Assembly (NCBI RefSeq): GCF_900113735.1
Contig: NZ_FOQM01000006.1
Location: 124,001-188,000, forward strand
Length of the DNA stretch: 64,000 nucleotides
Reading direction: 5' to 3'
Source: Bradyrhizobium sp. Gha
Lineage (GTDB): Bacteria > Pseudomonadota > Alphaproteobacteria > Rhizobiales > Xanthobacteraceae
The translations under genes were made by a program, and so were the position numbers. Position 1 is the first letter of the stretch. Every line of letters begins with the position of its first letter. This document shows positions 33,385-40,431 of this stretch, in pieces. Under the pieces are notes generated by a model, which worked only from the letters and a program-made list of their open reading frames with translations, was not told the DNA's origin and did no database searches.

Positions 33385-33675
33385 ATGGGGCGTTTGCTGG
33401 TGGATGCAATGGTTGCGAGTTGGTACGTCACAACAGAAGTGCGAAAGCGCGGTCTTCTCACGAGGGTTCGGAGCCCGCGCGAGACCAAGACCTTTGCAAC
33501 GGAGAATGAAGCGAAGCTGTTCGCGCGCGCCAAGCTCGACGAAGGGCTTGCGGTCTTTGCGGGGACGATCAATCCCCACGTTCCGAGGCGGCTCATTCCA
33601 GCCGCCGGCATTCATGCCTGGCTCGCCGAAGATCAGCAGGGCGCTTCCGCGCCTCAACAGCAGGATACCGAATAA
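33385..33675 (+). CDS. Small hypothetical protein
   Basis: The 96-residue protein has no recognised family. Its middle, RSPRETKTFATENEAKLFAR and KLDEGLAVFAGTINPH, has the look of a small alpha/beta unit of the kind found in short conserved Bradyrhizobium proteins. ATG 33385 lacks an obvious ribosome-binding site; TTG 33358 is in frame upstream and ATG 33406 is a possible shorter start. It ends 167 nt before the outer-membrane protein gene. Confidence in expression is modest. Confidence 0.5.
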   Translation: MGRLLVDAMVASWYVTTEVRKRGLLTRVRSPRETKTFATENEAKLFARAKLDEGLAVFAGTINPHVPRRLIPAAGIHAWLAEDQQGASAPQQQDTE

Positions 33676-33842
33676 GCACGTTGACGTGCACAGCGATCGC
33701 GTTTGGGTGTTGCCATTTTGATACGGGCCGAAACGGCCCTCGCGCATAGACTTTGTAGATGTTCGCCGGACTTATGCGCCCCAGCCTGCATGAGCGGCGC
33801 GCTTTTTCGACCGAAAGAGATCTGAGCAAAGGGGATATGACG

Positions 33843-34601
33843 ATGAAAAGGTTCTGGATGGCTGCGATCGGTTTCGCGGCGCTGAGCATGGCGACTCCGG
33901 TCATGGCGGCCGACATGGCTGTCAAGGCGGCGCCGCCGCCGGCACCCATGGTCGCGATTTATAACTGGAGCGGGTTCTACATCGGTGCCAACGGAGGCTG
34001 GGGGCAGAGCCGTGGATGCGTCGATTTCCTGACTCCTGCGGGGACTCTCGCCAGCGGTTGCGCGGATCGCTCCGGTGGGCTTGTCGGCGGACAGATTGGG
34101 TACCGCTGGCAGACCAATCAGTTCGTGCTCGGCCTGGAAGCGCAGGGCGATTGGGCCGACATCAAGAACACGCGCGTCAGCCTGATCGATCCCCTGGTCT
34201 CGACCACGGGCAAGACGGACGGTATCGGCCTTTTCACCGCGCAGCTCGGCTGGGCCTGGAACGCATCGCTGTTCTACGTGAAGGGCGGCGCCGCGGTGAC
34301 GCACAATCGCTTCGACATCTTCAACAACGTCACCGGCGTCGGCCTCGCCTCGGCAGGTCACACGCGTTGGGGCGGCACCGCGGGTGTCGGCTGGGAATAT
34401 GGCTTTGCGCCGAACTGGTCCTTCGGTGTCGAATATGACCATCTCTGGATGGGGCGTGACAATACCAGCTTCGCGGGCGTGGTCACACCCGGCGGCATCA
34501 CGCTGCTCGGCAGCGGTGTCAGCCAGGATGTCGATATGATCACACTGCGTGTGAACTATCGCTTCGGCGGTTACGGCGCGCCCGTCACGGCTCGCTATTG
34601 A
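33843..34601 (+). CDS. Outer-membrane beta-barrel protein of the Omp25/Omp31 type
   Basis: The 252-residue protein has a signal peptide (MKRFWMAAIGFAALSMATPV, cleavage after VMA-A). It continues with YNWSGFYIGANGGWGQSRG, the Gly/aromatic signature that opens OmpA-like and Omp25/31-type barrels of Rhizobiales. Alternating hydrophobic strands continue to the C-terminus, NYRFGGYGAPVTARY, though the last residue is Tyr rather than Phe. ATG 33843 is preferred over 33837 because AAAGGGG then sits 8 nt upstream. These barrels are abundant structural proteins that stabilise the outer membrane. A strong terminator follows. Confidence 0.88.
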   Translation: MKRFWMAAIGFAALSMATPVMAADMAVKAAPPPAPMVAIYNWSGFYIGANGGWGQSRGCVDFLTPAGTLASGCADRSGGLVGGQIGYRWQTNQFVLGLEAQGDWADIKNTRVSLIDPLVSTTGKTDGIGLFTAQLGWAWNASLFYVKGGAAVTHNRFDIFNNVTGVGLASAGHTRWGGTAGVGWEYGFAPNWSFGVEYDHLWMGRDNTSFAGVVTPGGITLLGSGVSQDVDMITLRVNYRFGGYGAPVTARY

Positions 34602-34625
34602 GCTCGCGTCCTCCCCGTGAACTCA

Positions 34626-34652
34626 GGCCCCGGCATCAGCCGGGGCCTTTTT
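34626..34652 (+). terminator. Intrinsic terminator of the outer-membrane protein gene
   Basis: GGCCCCGGC-ATCA-GCCGGGGCC is a perfect 9-bp stem with a tetraloop followed by TTTTT. It lies 25 nt past the stop codon. Confidence 0.92.
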
Positions 34653-34814
34653 CATGCGCGACACGAACGTGCGTCTCGGCCCATCAGTTCGGACGGTCAA
34701 ATCCGGCCAGCTCTTGCCTGAAGGACGATGTGACGCTGGTTTCGATGAAGCGAAAACAGCCGCACTCGCGTGAACGGGACAGCGTCTGGCGCAGCGCTCA
34801 TGCCGTTGCGTCGG

Positions 34815-35261
34815 TCACCAGTATCTGTAACCGAACCACGCGTATTGTGCCTGCCGCGTCGCCAAAGCCATTTGCGGTGGCTGCCGCCTTGATCGGCTCG
34901 CAATGTGCCGCGTCTTGCGCGCTCGTTTCCGATCAACGGTTTCGCGTGGCTGTTGATCGGTTCGCGCCATCGCAAGCGCATTGACGACGGCCGGAAGCTC
35001 AGTCCCGATGACCGGTGGCTTCGTCCCGTCGGCCGGAGGCGATTTCTCCATGGGCATGATTTCAGGCGTCGCGGCGACGGTTGCCGGCGAGCTGGTATCG
35101 AGGACGACGCGCTCTGGCCATTTGCGATCCGAGTAAATGCGTATGGCCGGCCCGTCCACACGCGTCTTCCAGGCGACGGGCGCCCGCAAACAAAAATCCG
35201 CAACGAACAGGAGCGCGAGCAGCGCCGCGCCCACCTTCCAGAAATACGCCAGTAGCGGCAT
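34815..35261 (-). CDS. Membrane-anchored hypothetical protein
   Basis: The 148-residue protein begins MPLLAYFWKVGAALLALLFV, one uncleaved helix near the N-terminus. A disordered region rich in Pro, Thr and Ala follows, then a strongly basic C-terminal segment (RKRARKTRHIASRSRRQ) ending YAWFGYRYW. I do not recognise a family. ATG 35261 is supported by GGAG about 8 nt upstream; longer in-frame starts lack one. The basic tail may bind nucleic acid or polyanions, but this is guesswork. It is probably restricted to close relatives. Confidence 0.6.
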   Translation of the reverse strand: MPLLAYFWKVGAALLALLFVADFCLRAPVAWKTRVDGPAIRIYSDRKWPERVVLDTSSPATVAATPEIMPMEKSPPADGTKPPVIGTELPAVVNALAMARTDQQPRETVDRKRARKTRHIASRSRRQPPQMALATRQAQYAWFGYRYW

Positions 35262-35405
35262 CTTGGTCGCTCCGCGCCCCCCCATGATGGGCCCAGACTG
35301 CGACGACGTTGCGCCATTCTTGTCAGAAGCTGCGTGCAGCTTCCGGTCCAGCACGATGGAGAGACCCCAGCCTTGCCCTTTGCCGACAAACCCGCAAATC
35401 AGTCC

Positions 35406-35657
35406 TCAGCGTCGCACCCCGATGCGATTGACGCCGCCATTGGCGTTGCCGCCGACATTGTGACGGACGGCGGCGCGCGCGACCGGCCTGGGCCGCAGCA
35501 CGACGCCGGCTCTCGCAACGCAGCCGGCGGGATAGCCAACATACGTGCAATACACGATTGCGGCAGCTGGCGCCGGGTTGAACGTGACGCCTGCAAGTCC
35601 CAGCAGGGCGCTGGCGGCGATTCCGGAAACCGTCATGGACTTGATCGAAAAACGCAT
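35406..35657 (-). CDS. Small exported hypothetical protein
   Basis: The 83-residue protein has a signal peptide (MRFSIKSMTVSGIAASALLG, cleavage near APAAA) and a mature part with two Cys (YCTYVGYPAGCVAR) that could form a disulfide, followed by a basic Asn/Gly/Arg tail ending in GVRR. ATG 35657 is preceded by GGGAAGA. I recognise no domain. Like the other tiny secreted proteins here, it is likely lineage-specific. Confidence 0.6.
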   Translation of the reverse strand: MRFSIKSMTVSGIAASALLGLAGVTFNPAPAAAIVYCTYVGYPAGCVARAGVVLRPRPVARAAVRHNVGGNANGGVNRIGVRR

Positions 35658-35801
35658 GATGATTCTTCCCTCTACATTCGCGAACGAAGGCGACGAGCGC
35701 GGCTTCATCCGCGCTGGCTACAACCTGTTCTCGCAGGGGGCGGTCATGTTGATGTAGATCAAGCCCCGGCCAAGCCCGTCGCGGCGACCGCGCGCAGACT
35801 A

Positions 35802-35855
35802 ATGATGCCATCATGCTCCTGTTTTGCCCGACGGATCAGCTGTTTTCCAAAATCC
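35802..35855. repeat. Dispersed intergenic repeat, copy 2; left border of accessory segment
   Basis: ATGATGCCATCATGCTCCTG, TTTTGCCCGACGGATCA and TTTTCCAAAAT closely match copy 3 at 40313 in the same orientation. The two copies enclose the pseudogene mosaic and the three-gene operon at 36718-39797. No encoded protein. Confidence 0.75.
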
Positions 35856-35989
35856 TTCGAGCGGATGGAGCGACCGGCAATCCGGATCGCTCTCAACGGC
35901 ACCCTCGCGGGCCAAGGGGCACAGGCTCCACGCTTGCTGGGCGCTGCATCGAGCCAACGTCCGGACTGGGCCCCTGCCGGTGTCGCAAC

Positions 35990-36185
35990 GGAATGCAGCC
36001 TGCCGCCCGCCCGGTTGTACGCCTGGACGCGATGCCTCAATCCGCCAAGAACGGCGATGCGCCGAGCATGAAGAGCGCGTTGGTCACGATCGCACCGGCG
36101 ATCGAAGCTTTGATTCCCGAGCGTGGCATTCAATAACCCGCCGACTGCATCGCCGGTCTTCTCGGCCACGGCCTCCGTTGCGTGC
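35990..36185 (-). pseudogene. Remnant of a Ca2+/H+ antiporter (CAX type)
   Basis: Translation on the minus strand gives ATEAVAEKTGDAVGGLLNA in one frame, then IKASIAGAIVTNALFMLGAS in another, then LRHRVQAYNRAGG back in the first. These are consecutive conserved blocks of cation/proton exchangers: the first QxGDAVGGLLNATxGN motif, the helix after it and the loop before the next helix. Frameshifts lie between the blocks, and sequence between the first and second blocks is missing, as is most of the 350-residue protein. It is therefore a dead fragment, joined directly to a transposase remnant at its 5' side. Confidence 0.75.
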
Positions 36186-36490
36186 AGCGCCGCCGCAAGA
36201 TAGTGGTCGTCCATCGCGACGGCGCCGAATGCCCTTGCCAGAAGTGTCCGGTGCGCTTGCGTCGCGCCGGAATGGTCCCGGCATAGCTGCGGTGCACGCG
36301 CGAGCGCGCGGCGCAGCCCTTCGGGGTCGGATAGTACCAGGATGAGGTGCACGTGGTTGGGCATTCAGGCACCAGGCCCACACCGCGACCCCGGCGTCCC
36401 TGCAATTCGCCGGAAGCGGCTCGCGATATAGCGCATAGTTGCCGTCCTCGAATACGCGCGGACGCGACCGTTGCCGCGCTGGGTAGAGCT
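36186..36490 (-). pseudogene. Remnant of a REP-associated (Y1/IS200-like) transposase
   Basis: Minus-strand blocks in different frames read TQRGNGR, FEDGNYALYRE, AGVAVWAWCL, PNHVHLILVLSDPEGLRRAL, RRKRTGHFWQG and FGAVAMDDHYLAAAL. In order these match the RAYT/Y1 transposase family, with the metal-binding HVH preserved. An extra A in CTGAATGCCC separates WAWCL from PNHVH, and further shifts follow, so at least three frameshifts inactivate it. The C-terminal third, including the catalytic Tyr region, is replaced by the exchanger fragment. Confidence 0.85.
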
Positions 36491-36604
36491 CTGTTCGAGT
36501 ATGCTCGCTCGTCTGCGACGAACTTGAGAACGGCTAGCCTGGCACACGGAATTGACCAGGAGGCGCGCGGCTCCCCGGCGGCGTCGGTTTGTGAGCGAAA
36601 TCGC

Positions 36605-36632
36605 GGGGTGCACGCCTTTCGGCGTGCACCCC
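36605..36632. repeat. Perfect 12-bp hairpin beside the transposase remnant
   Basis: GGGGTGCACGCC-TTTC-GGCGTGCACCCC is an exact inverted repeat with a tetraloop; ATCGCG and CGCGAT can extend the stem. It lies about 115 nt upstream of the transposase remnant. RAYT transposases act on REP-type hairpins, so this may be a cognate or residual site; no transcription role is apparent. Confidence 0.65.
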
Positions 36633-36717
36633 GAGCCCGCGATCCCGCGCGGTGGTTGCATTGGCACCGAACGCAACGCCTCTCCCGCAATATGCGGCGG
36701 TTGCGATAGCAATGCGC

Positions 36718-37917
36718 TCAGGCCACCTGCCGAGACTGCGACCCACTGTCTCCAACGGTAAGGAAGTGATCACCGGACAGCGTCACGCCCGTCTTGACCG
36801 CATCCGTAGTGATATTGGCATTGAGCAGGATCATATCCGTGTAACTCTTCCGGCCTTTCCATATCTGGAATAGCTGCTTGATAGCGTCGAACGACTTGCG
36901 GATACGACTGTCCTCGATGTCAGCGCGGGCGACGCCGAGAACATTCCAGTTTCGGATCGTCACGCGATTGCAAAACTCGACGAACTCCGGCTGCTCGAGC
37001 CCATGATTGGCCAACTGCGAGCGGGACAAAGCGAGCAGTTTTGCATCGTCAGGGGCCATGCCTGGGAAGATCAGTCTGTTGAGTCGGATGACATGATCCG
37101 CCGACTGCTCCGCGAATTCACCCGTTAGAAGAAGCTTTCCGAGGCCTAGTTTCATTTCAGTGAGCCGGCCGTTTCCCAGGCTCGCCGCGCCGGCCACCTG
37201 GATCATCGACAGAGCGGGCCAGCACACCTCCTGATATTCCGGCGAAAGTTCGCGATAGGAAGCGAGAACAGCCTGCAGCGGTACGGCGCCGTTGCCAACA
37301 TGCTCGACAATGTCGTGATTGCGAATGCAGAACACAGTCGCCGCCCTCTCTTCAGACGTCGCGCAAATTCTGTCGAGAATCGGCTGCACGAGAAACGCCG
37401 CATCGTACGAATCCAACCCATATCGGCGCCGGTACAGCTTTCCGTAATCGTGAAACGATGCCGAAAGCATAACGAGCTTTCGCAAGCGCTCGTCCGCGAT
37501 CAACTTCTTCTGGATGCTGTTCACATAGTCGCGAAGTTCGCACACGAAGGTTTCCTTGAAGAACATCGAGCGCGACAGAAGCCAGTTCCAGTCGCCCGCG
37601 GCCAGCTTATCGATGCCGAGCATCATGAGCCTGTTATGATCGCCGTAGGACTGTTGGAGACCGTTCGGATAGCGGTTTCGGTGATTCTTCCTCGGTATGA
37701 GATTCATCAGGAACAGCAAGCTGTTGCCTTCAAGATCGCTGAAGGTCGTGGTCGCGGCGTAGCCGGGATCCGAAAGACGAGGTTCGAATTCGGCGAGGGT
37801 ATCGAGATTTCCGGACTTGAGGATGAAGTCCGAAAGCCAAGGCGGGTTTTCGTTTTCAAACACTACGCCAGGTCCATTCAGCATAGAAGAAAGAGAGAAG
37901 ATTTTGTCCATATGCAT
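36718..37917 (-). CDS. HD-domain protein, third gene of the accessory operon
   Basis: The 399-residue cytosolic protein is not one I can name. It has an HD-type metal site: His94 (YGDHNRL), His156-Asp157 in ASFHDYGKLYRRR, and His201-Asp202 with His206 in CIRNHDIVEHV. Spacing suggests a phosphohydrolase related to the HD/PDEase superfamily. The N-terminal 90 residues and C-terminal 150 residues match nothing I recognise. ATG 37917 has AAAGG 9 nt upstream; the longer open frame runs through the neighbouring gene and is rejected. Composition looks AT-richer than flanking genes (by eye). It follows the HAD gene by 166 nt and ends 123 nt before a REP-like hairpin. Confidence 0.7.
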   Translation of the reverse strand: MHMDKIFSLSSMLNGPGVVFENENPPWLSDFILKSGNLDTLAEFEPRLSDPGYAATTTFSDLEGNSLLFLMNLIPRKNHRNRYPNGLQQSYGDHNRLMMLGIDKLAAGDWNWLLSRSMFFKETFVCELRDYVNSIQKKLIADERLRKLVMLSASFHDYGKLYRRRYGLDSYDAAFLVQPILDRICATSEERAATVFCIRNHDIVEHVGNGAVPLQAVLASYRELSPEYQEVCWPALSMIQVAGAASLGNGRLTEMKLGLGKLLLTGEFAEQSADHVIRLNRLIFPGMAPDDAKLLALSRSQLANHGLEQPEFVEFCNRVTIRNWNVLGVARADIEDSRIRKSFDAIKQLFQIWKGRKSYTDMILLNANITTDAVKTGVTLSGDHFLTVGDSGSQSRQVA

Positions 37918-38083
37918 GCGTAGTCGCCTTTGAGGTTGAGCGGTGGGCAGAAGAGAGAGTGAGTAGAAGAGCGCAGGGGTACAGACCGCAGTGCATCCGG
38001 GCGCTGGTTTCTCCATGGGCCGGGTTGGCCCTCCTACCAGGTTGGTACAGCGCCGGAGATTGGCTGCATCGAACGGCGATCGG

Positions 38084-38743
38084 TCATTGCTGCGGATCGT
38101 CGTGGAGCGTGTCGAGCAAACCACGCCGTTCGAGTTCGTGTTGAAGCGCCGCTGGCGAGATGCAATGAATCGCATCAAATCCGAGCGCGGCGGCAGCGTC
38201 CACGTTCTCTTTGGTGTCATCAATAAAGACAGAGGTGTTCGGTTCGACACAGTAACGCTCACCGAGAATGTGAAAAAATCGGCGATCCGGCTTTCGTATG
38301 CCAACCTCCCCCGATATCAGCACGCCGGAAAACATGCTGAGGAACGGTAGTCGATCTCTCGAAAGTTCGAACGTGTCGGCCGACCAATTGCTAAGGGCAT
38401 AAAGCGGCACGTTCCGCTGGTGCAGACGCCCGAGGAGCGAGACGGTTTCGGCAATCGGTCCGCGCAGCATGTCGAGCCATCGCTCGCGGAAGGCCTCAAT
38501 GAGATGCCGGTGCTCTGGATACCGAGCGATGAGGATCTCGTTGCCCTCGACCCATGGACGACCCAGATCCTGCTCAAGTATCCAATCTCTTGAGCAACAT
38601 TCCCGCAAGAACCACTCGCGTTCTTCGTGATCCGCAATGAGCTGCTGATACACATATCGAGGATCCCAATCGACCAGTACCCCTCCGAGATCGAACACGA
38701 TCGATCTGATCTTGGGCGACCCAATTCCGCTTGAGACAAGCAT
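38084..38743 (-). CDS. HAD superfamily hydrolase, second gene of the accessory operon
   Basis: The 219-residue protein is a complete subclass IA HAD enzyme. Motif I is FDLGGVLVDWD with nucleophile Asp18, motif II is ALSNWS with Ser116, Lys149 lies in GIRKPD, and the acid pair Asp173-Asp174 in FIDDTKEN. The residue two after the nucleophile is Gly, as in YihX-like sugar phosphatases, rather than Asp. It probably dephosphorylates a small phosphorylated metabolite. ATG 38743 has AAAGGGA 6 nt upstream. It begins 10 nt after the acyltransferase-like gene, so the two are certainly cotranscribed. Confidence 0.88.
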   Translation of the reverse strand: MLVSSGIGSPKIRSIVFDLGGVLVDWDPRYVYQQLIADHEEREWFLRECCSRDWILEQDLGRPWVEGNEILIARYPEHRHLIEAFRERWLDMLRGPIAETVSLLGRLHQRNVPLYALSNWSADTFELSRDRLPFLSMFSGVLISGEVGIRKPDRRFFHILGERYCVEPNTSVFIDDTKENVDAAAALGFDAIHCISPAALQHELERRGLLDTLHDDPQQ

Positions 38744-38753
38744 TTTGTTCCCT

Positions 38754-39797
38754 TTAGTCTGATTCAAGAGCGGTCGAGCGCTTGCGAGATTGAGCCGCTG
38801 CGGCGTCGGGCGCCGCTTCCGCGAACGCAAAGCTGAACGAACCAAATGCGTCGATGTTGGGCCGCTCGAGCAGATAGGCTCCTCGCCGGGATCCGATGAT
38901 GACCAGCTGATCGGCAGCCTCCGCAGCAACCCGCAGCGCGCGCCCGGTGTCGAGCAGACCCAAGGCGGCCTCGATCACCAGATTACGAAGAACCTCTTGG
39001 TCGCCGCAGCCGGCCGGGACTCGCTCGCCCGCGACGCCGATGAGCGTAAAACGAGGCGGCGAGAGCCGCATACCGTCGAGCATCTGGACGAGAGGCCCGG
39101 TATCGTAGAAGGGCAGATGCGCTGATGCCTCGTTCAAGCGAAGAACCGCGCCTCGCCGCAGAACACTGGGAAATTGTTCGCAGACAGCCTCGCGTACGAG
39201 CAGAACCGGCTTTTCTTCTCCGCCGATAAGGGTCGTATGAAGACCGCGACGATCCTTGAGATACACGCGTCTTTCAAAGGCATGTTTGCGGATCGTCTCG
39301 GCGATAAATGTCTCGATATCCTCATCGCAGTCTCCTTCCAGCCGCACCTGGGCGAGGCGCACTTTGCACGCCGAAGCCGCGTAGCACTCGCGATTCCTGT
39401 CATGAAACGGCAGTAGCTCACGCAGATACGTCGACGGGGACACGACGCCGGAAAAGAGCAGCGCCGGCGCCACTCCCGACGAATAGAATGCAAGACACGT
39501 CGGGCTGACCCCGGAACTCCGCTCGAAGCAATAAGCCGCCGCTGCATAAATGCCGGTCTCGAACGCCCGCTTGTCCGCTCGCGGCGATGCAAAGCTATTT
39601 AATTCGCCGAACAGATCCACATCCAGGATGTCGCGATAACCGTCCAACAGCTCTGCGACTGCAGGAATGTCTCGGCTTTCGCTTATCAGTTGCGTTCGCG
39701 CGCGGGCATCGGCGGGGAAGTAGGCACCTTCTTCACTAACAGTTAAACGCGTAAAATATAGACACGGCCGCCTTGCCACACCAACATCCGCAGACAT
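38754..39797 (-). CDS. Divergent FabD/acyltransferase-like protein, first gene of the accessory operon
   Basis: The 347-residue protein matches the order of features in malonyl-CoA:ACP transacylases, but with altered motifs. Where FabD has GHSxGE, this has FYSSGV (residues 104-109, candidate nucleophile Ser106). Arg134 or Arg136 follows at the place of the carboxylate-binding Arg. The second catalytic His lies in SAHLPF (His227), matching FabD's SH segment. The last 50 residues are Ala-rich and unconserved. It may transfer an unusual acyl group or have lost activity. AAGGA precedes ATG 39797. It leads a three-gene operon with HAD and HD proteins; I know no such described pathway. Confidence 0.6.
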   Translation of the reverse strand: MSADVGVARRPCLYFTRLTVSEEGAYFPADARARTQLISESRDIPAVAELLDGYRDILDVDLFGELNSFASPRADKRAFETGIYAAAAYCFERSSGVSPTCLAFYSSGVAPALLFSGVVSPSTYLRELLPFHDRNRECYAASACKVRLAQVRLEGDCDEDIETFIAETIRKHAFERRVYLKDRRGLHTTLIGGEEKPVLLVREAVCEQFPSVLRRGAVLRLNEASAHLPFYDTGPLVQMLDGMRLSPPRFTLIGVAGERVPAGCGDQEVLRNLVIEAALGLLDTGRALRVAAEAADQLVIIGSRRGAYLLERPNIDAFGSFSFAFAEAAPDAAAAQSRKRSTALESD

Positions 39798-40312
39798 TCA
39801 TCCGTCCTTGCCGCCACCGCACATCGCTCGACGCAAGTTAAAGTTGCATTTTCGTTATGAGCGAGTCAAGTAACAAACACAAATCTGAAGTAAAGACTCA
39901 GAAACGAAGCTCGGCGAAAGTCGGATTTCGCATTCGATGAAGAGCGTGGTGTGCTTCAGTGAGTACCGACTTCACTTATGTCGCGACCTGGACCGGATTC
40001 GTTGACGTCGCCTCTGTCATCGACGCCCATGCCCGCAGGATCGTGGGCTGAGGGCCTCGCGCACGGCGCGGGCGTCGGCGTTGTCAACGGACACGGCGAG
40101 CCCAACCGCCGGTCCGTAGCGGAACGACAGCGGCGCTGCCGTGAACACGGCGACAGTCATGAACAGTCCAATCAGCTTGGTACGCCCACTCTCCCCAGGC
40201 AGGATGACGAGAAAACGTGAGAAGCCGATAGGCGGACCATTGACCGAAATCAAAGGTCGAAGTTTCGGGTGGGCCGCACGTCGGCGGCGAGGGCGAACTC
40301 TGCTGAGCCTTC
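39798..40312. other. Upstream region of the accessory operon; no firm gene
   Basis: The first 150 bp are AT-rich and on the minus strand contain TTGACT about 60-70 nt before the start at 39797, a candidate -35 element. From about 40017 to 40253 (minus) an open frame of 78 codons contains LIGLFMTVAVFTAAPLSF, a signal-like stretch, but its start and composition are unconvincing; I leave it unannotated. The stretch lies just left of repeat copy 3. Confidence 0.45.
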
Positions 40313-40370
40313 CATGATGCCATCGTGCTCCTGTTTTGCCCGACGGGTCAACCGATTTTCCGAATTTTTG
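40313..40370. repeat. Dispersed intergenic repeat, copy 3; right border of accessory segment
   Basis: CATGATGCCATCGTGCTCCT, GTTTTGCCCGACGGGTCA and GATTTTCCGAATTTTTG match copy 2 at 35802, in the same orientation, and copy 1 at 33219 less well. It lies 62 nt downstream of the feoB stop. Confidence 0.75.
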
Positions 40371-40431
40371 AATTGTTCAACCCCGTCTACTGTGCATGGG
40401 GTTGTTTTCGCAGTTTTGCTCTGGAGAGGGG

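Noticed and set aside
37918..38304. N-terminal extension of the HD-domain protein
   Set aside because: It overlaps the 3' end of the HAD gene in another phase; ATG 37917 has a ribosome-binding site.
40017..40253. 78-codon frame with a signal-like stretch
   Set aside because: No ribosome-binding site, odd composition and no recognisable partner; left as possible but unsupported.
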